Source of the DNA: Sphaerulina vaccinii
Taxonomy: Eukaryota; Ascomycota; Dothideomycetes; Mycosphaerellales; Mycosphaerellaceae
DNA: 64,000 nt
Assembly (NCBI GenBank): GCA_022570795.1
Contig: JAKUDP010000006.1
Coordinates: 1,302,001 to 1,366,000, forward strand
Direction of reading: 5' to 3'
Within the stretch, counting starts at the first letter, position 1. Each line of letters begins with the position of its first letter. The notes under the pieces are model-generated. The model was given only the letters and a program-made list of their open reading frames with translations, did not search any database and was not told where the DNA came from. A program made the translations under genes and the position numbers. Positions 10,264 to 21,313 of this stretch are shown piece by piece.

Positions 10264-11889
10264 TCAAGCCTTCGGTTTTCCCTTCGACTTGCCCTTCCTC
10301 CTCTCCCACACCATAACATAACTCTCCTTCGTCGCCAGCAAATCTGCGTTGACCTTTTCAACCGGAAAGTCATCTTGCATCTCCCACCACTGATTACTGT
10401 CACCACCCTCTTTCACTTGAACCTTCCACACCTTTCTTTCCGCCTCACCCTCAACTGAATCATCTCGTACTTTGACACCTTCATACGTGATATTCGCAAC
10501 CAAATCATACACAATCGGCTCACCCATAGGATGCTGTTTCGGATCCGGCTCCACATAAAGACTCATGTCCAGACTTCTCGGGTTGAAAGTGACAATCGTT
10601 GGGTTCCGCTGTGATTGTAAGAATTTGTTGGCTTGAAATCGCTTGACGTGCATGATCAGATAAGGTGGGAGGGGGTGCAATAAGCGATACCGCACTCTCG
10701 TGTTCATCCTCTCTTGTGCGACGATGCCGTTGTACTTCTGAAGTACTGTGGTGAGTGGGACTTGTGGGATGATGTTTCTTTCGACATCGTCTTGGAAGAG
10801 CGGTGCAGCTGGTAGGTCTAAGGTGAGAATCATGAAGCGCGATTGTTGCGATTTGATGGCTGTGTCTTCGAAGCGCAAGCGGTCACCTGCGTCGGCTCGT
10901 GCTGAGATCTCCTGCGACTCCACTTTCAAGGAGCCTTGGAAGATCTTTTGGATAATTGAGGATTTCGGCTTTGTTTTGCTTCCTCCTAGGGCCAGGTGGA
11001 GGTTATTGAGGAACCAGCTGAGGAAGTCGACCGGATCTGCTTGTTCGGTGAGAGAGAACTTCTTTCCAGATTGTAGCGAGATGTTCTGTATCAGCTCGTG
11101 CGGTGAGACGTGCTTCTTGAATGCTTTGGGGTTCCAGATCTTTCGAACTAGAACGCTGAACCGCTTGACTAGTTCGGGTTTCGTAGACAGATCCTCCAGC
11201 ATGAGGAAGTTGCGCAGAGGCCCAACATGCGACAAGGTCTGCACCACAACATTCAAGTAGTCGTTGGCCTTGATGTTGTTCAGTCCCACGAAGCCTGGTA
11301 TGTACTTTCTCCCCAGCAGATCCCACTGCGGTTTCGGCTCTTTGTCCATCGCCTTCACTTCTTCTGCTGTAAAGCGTGGATCTACCACCACCTTGATATC
11401 GTCCAGACTCTTGTTCTTGACTTCATATCCTTCGGGCAGCACATACACCTTCTTCGTTTCCATGTTAATGTAGACATGATGTCCTTCTTCCAGCGCGTGA
11501 AAGTATGCTGGTGTCTTTGCTCCTCGTCCGGAGAAGTACTTCCCGCATACTAAGCAGGCGTAGACGTTGATGTTGGAGAGAGTGATGGAACAGAGCTTTT
11601 CGAAGTCAAAGTCCAGTCGCGATCGTGCTATCGTGTCGAGGTAGAGATCTGAGTAGCCTTCAATGGGCGCTTTCTGTCGTGTTGTCGCTGAGCGGTCCTC
11701 TTCTTCGTCGTCGTCGTCTTCTTCTCCAGCATTTCCATTCCCGTTCGCATGTCCATTGCTCACTTCTGGCGGAGGTGGAGGTGGAGGAGGCAGATCTTCG
11801 TCCGGAACGTCTTGCACGCGCGCCTTCTTAGGCGCTGGTGAGTCTGCTATCGTGCTTTCCAGCGCCTCTTCCGCCGGTCGTTTCGCCAT
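10264..11889 (-). CDS. sad1: Sad1/USP39-like spliceosomal ubiquitin-hydrolase homologue
   Basis: A single exon of 541 residues; the chosen ATG (MAKRPAEEAL) begins the acidic, poly-Pro (eight Pro), nuclear-signal-like N-terminus, and 36 further in-frame upstream codons are unlikely to be used. A zinc-finger UBP domain (~100-170) shows YACLVCGKYFSGRG and HALEEGHHVYIN. The USP fold follows from PGFVGLNNIKANDYLNVVVQ. At the position of the catalytic Cys box (GLxNxxNxCY) there is an Asp, as in USP39/Sad1, so the protein should be a catalytically dead USP acting in U4/U6.U5 tri-snRNP assembly. The C-terminus is Lys-rich. It is divergent from the SDR gene across 291 bp. Confidence 0.92.
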   Translation of the reverse strand: MAKRPAEEALESTIADSPAPKKARVQDVPDEDLPPPPPPPPEVSNGHANGNGNAGEEDDDDEEEDRSATTRQKAPIEGYSDLYLDTIARSRLDFDFEKLCSITLSNINVYACLVCGKYFSGRGAKTPAYFHALEEGHHVYINMETKKVYVLPEGYEVKNKSLDDIKVVVDPRFTAEEVKAMDKEPKPQWDLLGRKYIPGFVGLNNIKANDYLNVVVQTLSHVGPLRNFLMLEDLSTKPELVKRFSVLVRKIWNPKAFKKHVSPHELIQNISLQSGKKFSLTEQADPVDFLSWFLNNLHLALGGSKTKPKSSIIQKIFQGSLKVESQEISARADAGDRLRFEDTAIKSQQSRFMILTLDLPAAPLFQDDVERNIIPQVPLTTVLQKYNGIVAQERMNTRVRYRLLHPLPPYLIMHVKRFQANKFLQSQRNPTIVTFNPRSLDMSLYVEPDPKQHPMGEPIVYDLVANITYEGVKVRDDSVEGEAERKVWKVQVKEGGDSNQWWEMQDDFPVEKVNADLLATKESYVMVWERRKGKSKGKPKA

Positions 11890-12180
11890 AACAAGAAAGT
11901 TGTTTGTGATGCATAGTCGAAGCTCCAGAAGAAGTTCATTTCTTGGCTGCAGGAGCGATCCTGACTCGCGCCTGCCAAACCTTCTTCCTCCAACCACACA
12001 TCACGGGAACAACAACTCCTCTTTCTTCAAGCTGTCTAAAAACAAGCATACCTTTAGACCGGTTCCTTACAGCTGCCACCAGGGCATGCCGTAGACCCGG
12101 CAGATCCTGCGCGATGTAGCTATACAAGTATGCAAGTCCGTTGATGGCAGTCCTCTGCCTTTCATCCCTCATCTCAAGCT
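11890..12180. promoter_or_regulatory. Shared intergenic promoter between Sad1 and SDR genes
   Basis: The two genes start facing away from each other with 291 bp between their ATGs, so both promoters must lie here or overlap the 5' UTRs. I see no clear TATA element. The minus-strand leader of Sad1 is open in frame, a coincidence of composition. Confidence 0.4.
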
Positions 12181-12947
12181 ATGACAATGTCCATCATAGA
12201 GAAGACGAATCCACTGAACCTTCAGTACAAGATCTGCGTCGTCACAAACGCTTCCTCTCCCCTCGGTGTCGTGATCTGCAAGACCTTGTTGAAAGCCAAT
12301 GCCCTCGTCCTAGGTATCGACAAGAACGCGCGAGATGAATCGCTAAATGCAGGACTCGGCACTCACTTCCAGTTCGAACAACGAGATCTCAATGACCCAG
12401 CAAGGCCAGAAAACATCATATCCGCGTCAAAGGAGAAATTTGAAAGTCTAGGAGGCAAATTCGACGTACTAGTCAATCTCCTTTGGCCGGAAGATTTGGA
12501 GGGTATCAAGAAGCTCACTAAAGCTATTGGAAGTGTTATGAATGAGAGTGGAGGTTCAGGTTCGATCATCACCGTTCCTGGGGACCTCGAAGGAGGAAAT
12601 GACTTTGATCTTGTAAAACGTCTCTTCAACTCCGCCAGATTCAATGCTAATAGGCCCAGGTCGAACTCACGAGATCCATATCTCAACAACACGAATCACA
12701 CAGCACGATCAGAAGCAACATGATCGCAGTGCAAGACAATTACAACCTCGAAAACAAGAAAGCCTACGACGAAGCCAAAACACACATGACAGCTCTGATC
12801 AAGACAGAGAGACCAGCTATACAAGCAAAACAGGTCCCGCTAAAGTTCTACGACATTGGGAATTTGGTGCTGTTCTTGGCTGGAGGTATGAGTGAGGATA
12901 TATCGGGACAGTTGGTTGCGCTGGATGGGTCTTATAGGGTTTTGTGA
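12181..12947 (+). CDS. Short-chain dehydrogenase/reductase-like protein, probably non-catalytic
   Basis: Two exons, 12181-12612 and 12660-12947, give 239 residues. The 47-nt intron (donor GTAAAA, branch GCTAAT, acceptor CCCAG) is needed to join two otherwise frame-incompatible parts. The Rossmann start ICVVTNASSPLGVVICKTLL corresponds to VTGxxxGIG but is altered to TNASSPLG. FDVLVNLLW replaces the usual NNAG segment, and GSIITV is the strand before the catalytic Ser. After the splice VELTRSISQQH fits the helix after the active site, yet no YxxxK is present before it. LVLFLAGGMSEDISGQLVALDG is a typical SDR C-terminus. Loss of glycine and Tyr/Lys motifs suggests a degenerate or regulatory SDR. 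Confidence 0.75.
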
Positions 12948-13184
12948 GCTCATCGCCGTCAGCGGGTGATCTCCAAGCTGTGGTATCTTCAGACAGAGCG
13001 TGGAGCCATGAAGTTTGTTCCTCAGAGACGGGAGATTGGTATCACGAAGACTCGAAAGCTGTTCTCCAATGTACATTGATTTACGCATAGGTATCAAGAC
13101 ACACTCTAAAAGTCAGAAAGATGCTAAGCTAGTCACGGCATGCAGTACTGTCTATCTCTCTCATACACTCGCTCCACAGATAAT

Positions 13185-14498
13185 CTATTGTGCCTCCATG
13201 TGGTCCAAAATAGCCCTCGTAAACTGGTGAGTAGTAGCATCACCACCCATATCGCGAGTCCTCGTCTTGCCCTCAGCAATTACATCATACACAGCCTTGC
13301 TGATTCTGTTCGCGTGGTCATCGAGACCCAGATGTCTCAACATCATGCTTCCAGAAAGGATCAAAGCAGTTGGGTTGGCCTGGTCCTTGCCCTTGATATC
13401 GAGACCAACGTGACGGCAACCTGGCTCGAACACGGCGACTTCGCGACCCATGTTGCAGCCTGGCACAATACCTGGACCACCGACGAGTCCGGCACCGATG
13501 TTGGAAAGGATACCGCCGTACAAGTTTGGCATGACCATGACGTCGAATTGTTGTGGCTTGGAGACACATTGCATGGAGGCATTGTCCACAATCATGTCGT
13601 TCGTTTCGATGGTTGGATACTCCTCTCCGACTTTGCGGACAGTGTTGCGGAAGAGACCATCAGCCAACTTCATGATGTTGGCCTTGTGGATGCAGGTAAC
13701 CTTGCGGCGGTTGTTGGCAAGAGCGAAAGAGAAAGCGAACTTGGCAATACGCTCTGACTTGGCGCGGGTGATGATCTTGAGGGACTCGACGACACCTGGA
13801 ACAGACTGGTGCTCGAGACCAGAATACTCTCCTTCAGTGTTCTCACGGATAATGCACAGATCAACATTCTTGTGTCGTGTCTCGTAGCCGGGGATGTTCT
13901 TGATCAGGACGATTGAGGCGTAGATGTCGAGTTCTTGTCGGAGAGCGACGTTGAAGGACTGGTGGCCGGATCGTGTGACGGGTGTGTGGAGGATACCCTT
14001 CAATCCTAGCTTGTTGCGCTTGAGCGAGGCGATGGACTCGCGGAAGAGCTCCTCAGAGTGCTTGCCGCCAGTCTCCATACCAGACACATCGACCTGTTCC
14101 CACTCGACTGGTACATTGTCGGCCTTGAAGATGGTCTTGACAGACTCTGACACTTCCGCACCGATACCGTCACCTGTGATATATCCCTTTAGTGTCCATC
14201 CGGCTTATCTCGACAATTTTTGCTTTTGCAGGCGCATACCTGGAATCAAAGTGACAGTGTATTTGCCGCCAAATTTGGTTGGCTTGAAGATGTCCGAAGA
14301 TACTGTCGCGTATGCTGTTCCCTCATGTCAGACTCTGTATCATTCTCCATATCGTTGCGTGGTAGTCGCGTACATCGTGCGGCGACAGAAGGTGTTTGGA
14401 TCGCATTGCTTCGGAGCGCCTGTACCATATCGTCAGTTGCGCCTTGAGGAGTATTTCCTACGCGTGTTACCCACCTGGACGGCGTGTCGGGAGAACAT
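13185..14498 (-). CDS. idh1: Isocitrate dehydrogenase [NAD+] subunit 1, mitochondrial
   Basis: Four exons on the minus strand: 14498-14475, 14419-14374, 14314-14240 and 14173-13185, total 377 residues; all three introns are GT-AG with CTGAC-type branches. The first exons encode an Arg/Ser/Ala-rich mitochondrial presequence (MFSRHAVQ...RSYATVSSD). The mature enzyme begins FKPTKFGGKYTVTLIPGDGI. Characteristic blocks are RENTEGEYSGLEHQ, MVMPNLYGGILSNIGAGLVG, and DHANRI near the end. It is the regulatory/partner subunit of the NAD-dependent enzyme converting isocitrate to 2-oxoglutarate in the TCA cycle. The last exon alone holds 87% of the protein. Length is close to fungal Idh1. Confidence 0.93.
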
Positions 14499-15092
14499 GG
14501 TGGGCGAGTGTGTCGTGGTAGTTGGTGGAGACGTGTACAGCAAATCTTGAGAGAAGTTGAAGCTTGAGAGTTCGATCAGAAGCCGCTGCACTGCACTCTT
14601 CCGTGCTCGGATGCATGGCAGGAACAGGGATCCACTTTGAGCCGCGCCTGGCCTGGCCTCTCTTTCTCTCCGAATCGTTCCATCTCCAGGACATAGACAT
14701 CCCCTCACATCGACTTTGCATCAACTTCGGAGGCGCAGTCATCTACCTCACAGTGAAAGAGTGTACTCGTCGCCTGCCGGGCTGCAGCGATTCTGGTAAG
14801 ATCGGCTATGGACGCAAACGCGACATCAAGAACAGACTCGATCACACGCACTACTATGCCCTCTAATGCAGTAGCCATATGAAAGAAGCTCGAAGGGCCT
14901 TCCGTTTCATGGTACAGTAGTCATGTCCTACTCACAAGTTGGTACCAGAAAGAAGGCACTACTTCACAAGGCATAAAGGCCAAGCAACCCTACAAGAAGA
15001 GTCATAAGTTGAGCAGTGAATAACTACAGTATCTCGCTAACACTCACATACCACAACAAGCAGCCCACATCACAAACAACAAGAGATCAGAC
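14499..15092. other. Intergenic region upstream of IDH1
   Basis: This should contain the IDH1 promoter. An open frame at 14564-14866 on the plus strand lacks motifs. Nothing else can be supported. Confidence 0.3.
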
Positions 15093-15158
15093 ATGGATGA
15101 TTCTCACTTCGGTCGTCTCGCCGCAGAGCTGGTCTCTGCACGGAAGGCCCGCTCATGA
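15093..15158 (+). pseudogene. Truncated relic of a 2EXR-type gene start
   Basis: A 21-codon frame opens MDDSHFGRLAAEL and stops at TGA 15156. The opening closely matches the starts of the tandem 2EXR paralogues at 8429 and 9264 (MDNSRLGQLSAEL and MEKSRLGQLAAEL) but on the opposite strand, and similarity ends just after this block. It looks like a broken copy of that family. Confidence 0.4.
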
Positions 15159-15324
15159 TTGGCCGACTTAGCCATATTCCACTCAGAAAGCTGATGCATA
15201 CGACTGACGATGGACAGCTACATATGCGAGTCCTCGCTGTAGATGTCGCTTATGAAGAGAAGCGGTGCAGTGGCGCCAGCATCTCCATTTCTCTCCATCC
15301 AAGAGATGCTCTTCACAGCTCGAC

Positions 15325-15516
15325 CTAGCCAAAGACTGAGGTAGTACCAGTGCCGAACTCTGAGCGGACGGCATTCAGAGGGAAGTCATCTGGGTCGCAC
15401 AATTGATGATCATTTTCGGGATATGTGGCGTGTCTCCAAGCGTCGCCTTCTGTGATGTGGTGACCTGGAAGATCTGAAAGATCCACCGGTGCTCGTGTAC
15501 TTTGGATAATGCCCAT
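15325..15516 (-). CDS. Small open frame of unknown status
   Basis: A 63-codon frame begins in good context (gtaccATGGgc) and has a balanced acidic composition (DLPGHHITEGDAWRHATYPE). No homologous family is recognised, and no splice partner was found on either side. It might be the terminal exon of a decayed gene. It is listed only because its composition is more protein-like than its neighbours. Confidence 0.2.
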   Translation of the reverse strand: MGIIQSTRAPVDLSDLPGHHITEGDAWRHATYPENDHQLCDPDDFPLNAVRSEFGTGTTSVFG

Positions 15517-15570
15517 GGTACCGGATTGCTACCGCGAAGTGGAAGATGCGATGTACCAATGAACAGACAG

Positions 15571-15599
15571 CAGACAATCAGACAATCAGACAATCAGAC
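15571..15599. repeat. 8-bp tandem repeat (CAGACAAT)n
   Basis: About 3.6 perfect copies of CAGACAAT sit in the otherwise gene-free 15.1-16.0 kb stretch. It is a short minisatellite. Confidence 0.8.
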
Positions 15600-16086
15600 G
15601 TGCAGCAGACAGTTTGGAAACGAGGGTCTGTCACCACATGATGATAGTCTTCGACGTGTTGTGGCCTCCGTTTCGACACTTGGATGCACTACAAGACTGC
15701 GCGACTGAACCAACTCACGATGACCCGTAAAAGCGGTGATGTCTTTCACGTCTGCCTGGCGAGGCACAGTATGCACCATCAGTAAGCAGCGGCTCCCACT
15801 TACAGCTCGACCTCTGCTAGGTACTGACCGAGTCGTGCGCAATGCCACTCGATGCAGTCCTGCCGTTTCGCAGGGCATCAGTGGATATCATGGCACACAC
15901 AGTCCATGATCAGTGCTACAGATCCCCGCTTCATCACCCAAAGCGTCGACGAACAAAGACAATGCTATCTGGCAGTGTCAACTTGACCACCAGATCCGGC
16001 GATATGTTCGAACAAAGACTTGCAGCAGCCATGTATGGCAGGGTGCTACCAGCTCAGAGAGTACACCTGCGTTACTCAAACCAAGC

Positions 16087-18899
16087 ATGTATGAGCACAT
16101 ATGCACTTGCGACGACCCATATGGGTGCGGCCAGTGTCAGCATTGCTTTCGTGGCATAGGTCCCGAGGGCAAGACAAATGCGAAAGACTTCTGGATTTAT
16201 GAGGGCAAATTGGACAATGCAAAAGCCAAGAACATCATCAACGATCATGTCACAACCATCACGGAGACCCATGCACGCCTTGCGAAAGTCGTTGTTGAGC
16301 GTGGCGACGTGATCATGCGATGGAAGAGGATTTCCAAGGAAACACGATTGTCTATGCTCAAGAAAGCCATGCCAGGAATGAACGACAAGAAGTGGCCTGC
16401 GATGCAGGTCGCCAGTGAATCAGACTGGGCCGAGAACAGACGGCTATATCGCAACACTTGGTTACTTCCCTTTGTCAACACCCAGACTCTGTCCGAGGAC
16501 TCAGCGTTCTTCTTGCGCATCCTAGATCTGGCCACTGCACAGCAACCTTCCCAGTGGTGTCTAGGTGCTTTCGATCTGGACACCCTGAATATGGGTCTCC
16601 TCGCCCAGCGTTACAATCCTGGGCAGGTCGGACTGCACCCAACGAACTTTGGCCAATACAGCCCCAAGACTGACTGTGGCGAGCTCCACTCCAGGCTCGC
16701 TGTGGGATTTCCGTACGCAGAGCTCATCCTGGAGTCCCAGCGACTGCTTCTCACGTTTCTCGAGAAACTGGTGACCGACCTCCTCGCAGTAGTAACCACT
16801 GTTCGAGGGAATGCGACCTGGCTGATAGAGGCGGAGAAGAAGTTTAGGCCCGCAGATTGGAATACTCCGGAGCCATATATGAACGGTCTATGGTCGGTGT
16901 TCAGTCTACCTCTGGATCCGCAGGCTCTTCACACTCTCGCTGAATCGAAGCGGGACGAAGCTGGGCAGTATCTGCGTGACTTGCAGCTCAATCCATTGAC
17001 ACTTCATCGAAAGATTGACAAGCTCAAGAACATCGAAGCTGTGACCCGCTTCGCGAGTCCTCAGCGTTGGTCTGCCATGGCCAGCATCCTTTTCCGACCT
17101 GCACTGTTTCGATACCGCTTATGGGAAGCCATCACGTTGCGTCTGCAGGAACTCGTGAATGTGAGTAGCCGCACATACCAAACGCGTGTATTCTACTGAC
17201 CTTGCATTCTCCAGGCAAACGATCTGCAAGAGTTTGACGCATACACCAACAGTCAATCGGCTGTGGCTCGTGTACGCAGTCTTCTTAGCTCACTCGAACT
17301 GGTTGTCCGCCAAAAGATCGCGAAGATGGTTATTCAGACATTGCATCAACAAAGGGAGTTTGAATCACACTTCATGTTTGAGAAGGGTAAAATGAAGTTC
17401 AAAGGCAGACCTGCCGGCGTGTCAACAAGCCAATGTAAGTGTACATGTCTAGCTGTGCCTAATACCGTCTCTCTAACAATGCAATAGTCATCGCGCGGGA
17501 CCCGTTGTTCCACTGGTTAAAGAATCTCATAACTAAAGAGGATGACGGCATACGAGGCCAAGTGCAGACAGATTCACTGCCATTTCTCAGAGCGTAAGAC
17601 TTTCTACTATGCTTGTTAGCTATGCTAACCTGTCCCAGGCATGTCAAGGAGAAGGCAGCAGCCAATGAAGCGAATGCCAAAGCATACCGGGACGTCTTAC
17701 AGGCGATCGATGATTGGCATACCATTGACAAGATCTTTGGATCACTAGGATATGCGTTCGGTCGATTCGACGAGTTCTCTCCTACAGATCTCTTCGCTGA
17801 ACTGAATTGTTACAAAGCACTGGCAGAGAAGTACCCTGATCTGGTCCAGGAATCTCAGGACCTCGAAGACGGCCACCTCTTGGATGCCGCATATAGTGCC
17901 TACGCAACGGACTTTGATTACATAAGGCCTCTCGCGAGCGGAGATATCTTTGACCTACCAGACATGGGCCCTACACCTACACATATGACAGGCGCTGCTG
18001 TGGCGCTCAGGGACTTTAGCGAGAACGCTCGGTGGCCAATGGGCGACAAGAAAGACATCAAGTGGTTGCACACGGCCAGCAATGCACGTCTCAAGCTGTC
18101 ACAGTTCTGGGAGGCTCTCCGTACTGCTCGCGTACTAGAGCTTGAGCGCATGAATACTGGCACTGATGAAATCACGCCTGAGACAGCGAGAGTTAAAGCT
18201 AGCCCAGAGATCAAGCTCATCAGTCTCAACCAAACGGACAGAGAGCATTACAGCTTGATACTTGCAGAGAAGAGACAACTCGAGGACGCCCAAGCCGCAA
18301 TCGATCTCAAGCGCAAAGCGTCGAAAATAGACATCGGACTTCTAGCATCTACCAGCACAGCTCCTGAGACCGCTTCGAAGAAGAACAAAACGCAGGCAGC
18401 TAAGCAGAAAGCTGCAGCGGAAGAGCAGGCAAAGTTGATGGCACTCAACACACCGGACGTATACATCGAATACCTCCAAGGCTTCTTTACTGACGCACCT
18501 GACACTCCCGAGCCATCACCAACTACGAGCGAACATGTGGATCCGGCCTACATCTCCTTGAACAAGAACAGCTTGAAAGTGTTTCAGCGTCTCTGGCCGC
18601 ATGACAGTCTGGACTACTCTGGTACTATACGCTGGCCAGCTTTTGAGAGGGCGATGCAGCGTGCGGGCTGCACAATGAAAACGGTAGATGGCTCGGAATT
18701 CTCATTTGCGGTCAATGATCGGGCTGGCATTCCGAAAAGAGTGGTGATCGATCGTCCGCATGGTGGCGGTTCGGCTCCGATTGAGGATGATGATCTGACT
18801 TCTTGGGGCACGCGGATTACAGAGTGGATTGGATGGAAATTTGAAAATTTCAAGCTTGCGGATAGGACTGCTACGGAAGAGCAAGATGATCAAGAATAG
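16087..18899 (+). CDS. Large fungal protein of unknown function
   Basis: Four exons, 16087-17160, 17215-17434, 17488-17593 and 17639-18899, give 886 residues; introns are 54, 53 and 45 nt with good branch sites (for example TGCTAAC at the last). The first in-frame ATG begins MYEHICTCDDPYGCGQCQHC, a Cys-rich segment that could bind metal. The open frame reaches back to 15913 without an ATG, so an upstream coding exon is possible. The middle is helical and Leu-rich (DRFAY-like blocks are absent); residues ~670-690 are Lys/Ala-rich (KKNKTQAAKQKAAAEEQ), probably coiled coil. The C-terminal part has GTIRWPAFERAMQRAGCTM and VVIDRPHGGG, resembling a small HicA-like or clamp-type fold seen at the ends of fungal unknown proteins. 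No role can be assigned. Confidence 0.75.
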
Positions 18900-19114
18900 G
18901 ATATGTCGACAATATTTTGATACCATACTGTGGAGCCGCTTTGCCACTCTGCGCATGGTCCAAGTAGCCCGCAATATACAAGACAGGCACGGTATAGACC
19001 ACTGCATCAATGAACGTGTCCCAGCAGAACAGCAGTTCCATAAGAACGCCTCTCCTCACTGTAGACATTTTTAGCACAACAACCTCCCACAACCTCAATC
19101 CCATTCTCAAAACC

Positions 19115-19666
19115 ATGGAAACCGACCGAGCTTTCGATGGAGGCCCTCCAAGTCGAGGGTACACCAGTAAAGGCTGGCATGGCCAGAACCGAGGCGGCTA
19201 TGGCTACCCTTACCAAAGTTCTGCGCAGTACTATGACTCGGTGAGACAGATGTATGCTCAGCAAGCACAACGACAACAGCAGCAACAGCAACAGTCGGCT
19301 TATGGATATGGGTATGGGTATCCTCAACAACAGCAGCAACAACAGCAGGCTTATGGGTATGGGTATGGGTATCCTCAGCAGCAAGCACAGCAGAGTTATG
19401 GTTATGGCTATCCTCAGCAACAGCAGCAAAGTTATGGCTATGGATTCCCTCAGATCAATTATGGATACAACTCATATGGCATGCCGGGATATTCAATGGC
19501 TTGGGGCAATCCTTCCACTGGGTTCAGCGGTATGTGGCACGCTCGATATTACTGGCGTGGAGCGAACAAGGATGACAGTGAACCTGAGAGGATGAGAAGT
19601 CGAGTGAGGACTGCTGGTTCTTCTGAGAAGGCAGAGCGTGGACGGGCGAGGAGGAAATCCTCGTAG
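19115..19666 (+). CDS. Gln/Tyr/Gly-rich low-complexity (prion-like) protein
   Basis: A 183-residue frame; this ATG (aaaaccATGG) is preferred over an in-frame one at 19010 because of its context. Residues ~50-145 are repeats of AYGYGYGYPQQQ with poly-Gln runs of 5-8, ending in YGFPQINYGYNSYG. The C-terminus is Arg/Lys/Ser-rich and probably nuclear. Such composition is typical of phase-separating RNA-binding proteins, but no RNA-binding domain is seen. The repeats (19262-19450) are imperfect at DNA level and probably length-polymorphic. Function is unknown. Confidence 0.6.
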   Translation: METDRAFDGGPPSRGYTSKGWHGQNRGGYGYPYQSSAQYYDSVRQMYAQQAQRQQQQQQQSAYGYGYGYPQQQQQQQQAYGYGYGYPQQQAQQSYGYGYPQQQQQSYGYGFPQINYGYNSYGMPGYSMAWGNPSTGFSGMWHARYYWRGANKDDSEPERMRSRVRTAGSSEKAERGRARRKSS

Positions 19667-20590
19667 TGCGAGTGGAAAGCAGGGGGCTAGTCGTGTCTTA
19701 GACGTGATCTGTAGCTCAGCGTAACCCAAAGGCTTCTCGAAGCACATAGCCAGCTACGAACACGAGTCTGCTTGTACTCTCATAGTGGTCTTCGTCTCTT
19801 GGACAACTTGCGCCACGTATCTACAGTACTCTACGCCCGAAACGTCGGTCCTCTAGCGAAGCTATGCAGTCGCAATTACAGGCCAACCGTATAGCTCGCA
19901 AAGCCATCGATATGGTTAAGTGTAAGTTCTCAGAGAGTATGTGACCACTGTTTTCTTCAGAAGAGAGGAGAAGCTTTTAATATGAGTGACGCTCGACATC
20001 AGCTCCACCATCTTCTCCGCCATTATGTCTCGACTGGCGAAGAAGATGACTCATATATACAAACCCGCCTGACCTCGACAACGGTTGCCTAATATCTACA
20101 ACCAGTGAAGGAGATGCCTCAAATGCATAAGCCCGCCTGACCTTAAGAGCTGGTGAATGGAGTGCCTGATATCGTTGACCGGTGAATGGGATGCCTGATC
20201 CTGCTCACCGGTTTGGACCCTAGTTTCGTAGTCCTCGGGATATATAAGTCCATCTTCGCTCGCACACTTGACAAAGACACCAACGGAGAGATGATCGACG
20301 CTTCACCGGGTGGAGTGGTTGATGATAGAGGATAAGGGTGGGTCTCCCCATTAGTTGATGGGCTCTTTGATTAAAGCTCGCTTCTAGAGGCGAGTTGGAT
20401 TCTCGTGTCAGCCGAGACTCGAGAGGCGGGGAATTGAAGTTGCTTGTCTTTCGTCGCTGTAAGCGTCCATGTTGTCAAAACGGATGTGGTATTTCCGGAA
20501 GACTTCCTTCCGAACGGGATTGGCAAGGCCATGGTGAGTTCGACCATGTTTGCTGACGAGCTTTTGCTGCGGGTTGATCAAAGTGCCTGG
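19667..20590. other. Intergenic region with degenerate repeats
   Basis: No coding exon supported. CCCGCCTGACCT occurs twice (near 20064 and 20131), and a GTGAANGGNNTGCCTGAT-like unit occurs three times between 20104 and 20200. A small hairpin CTCGC/GCGAG lies near 20380. Confidence 0.5.
20061..20210. repeat. Degenerate tandem repeat
   Basis: Two longer units share CCCGCCTGACCT, and within them a ~33-nt subunit (GTGAATGG...TGCCTGAT) recurs three times with substitutions. It is non-coding and may be a decayed minisatellite. Confidence 0.5.
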
Positions 20591-21313
20591 TTATGTCTCC
20601 ATCTCCGGTTCCGCTGCAATTGCTCTCTTCTTCCTTTGTCTCGCCTCCGCCTTGAAGTCCGCCAGCTCTGCTTGCACCTCAATCAATTCTGCTTCCATTC
20701 TTGCAAGTGCCATCCTCTCACTGGTCTTTGTCCTTGCGCCGAACCTCCAATCTGCAAAGATTGCCCATGTGACAGCAGATAGCCAGGCTAACGCGCTCAG
20801 TGCCGTCCAAGCGCATGATCTTCATTATGCGCTCATGCGAAGACGTTCTATCTCGACTGTGACCTTTTCCAACTTCTTGTCATCGACGATCTGCTTCCTG
20901 ATTCTGTTGCGTAGATAGGTGCTTATGCCAACGCCGTATGGAATTCTGAAGGGTTTCCCACGAGCTTGTGTAACTCTATGCTGCGCACTTTGTGGCTTCG
21001 TCTCCGACTTCTCCATCAATTTGCTACCGTTTCCAGCGACTTGCTCAAGTAGCCTTTTGTTGCTCTCTCGAATGAATATCATCTCTCGTTCCAATGCTAT
21101 CACTCTTGTTTCGTGTGTGGCATCTTTCAGATGTTGGTTCCGCGTATTCGCAGTCAAGACCGGTCCACCAGAGTGTACATCTCTCTCCACTGTCGTGGCC
21201 TTATCGTCCGAGAAACAAGCTGTGGTCGCGAAGGTTGTCGAGAGCTGCTCTCTGCGGAGAATGCTTGATACATGTCTAGGGACATTCAGACGCACAGCAC
21301 AACGAAAAGACAT
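20591..21313 (-). pseudogene. Broken paralogue of the mitochondrial-type membrane protein at 21545
   Basis: The frame starts MSFRCAVRLNVPRH, a mitochondrial-presequence-like Arg/Ser-rich start matching MFSRYAARLGGR of the neighbouring gene. It then has a coiled coil, followed by two consecutive in-frame stops (TAA 20827-20825, TGA 20824-20822). The same frame continues after them with a membrane helix (WTALSALAWLSAVTWAIFADW) and a charged coiled coil (MEAELIEVQAELADFKAEAR) that align with the neighbour's FVIWAVFGDW and KAKTDAANAKEEAFKARKEL, and ends at TAA 20591. The stops sit between an inverted repeat AGCGCAT/ATGCGCT. No GT-AG intron would remove them. A truncated 162-residue protein could still be made. 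Confidence 0.6.

Noticed and set aside
12613..12740. Apparent frameshift in the SDR gene
   Set aside because: A 47-nt intron with GTAAAA donor, GCTAAT branch and CAG acceptor restores the frame and the SDR helix VELTRS.
13140..13757. 205-codon plus-strand frame
   Set aside because: Antisense to IDH1, which is firmly identified.
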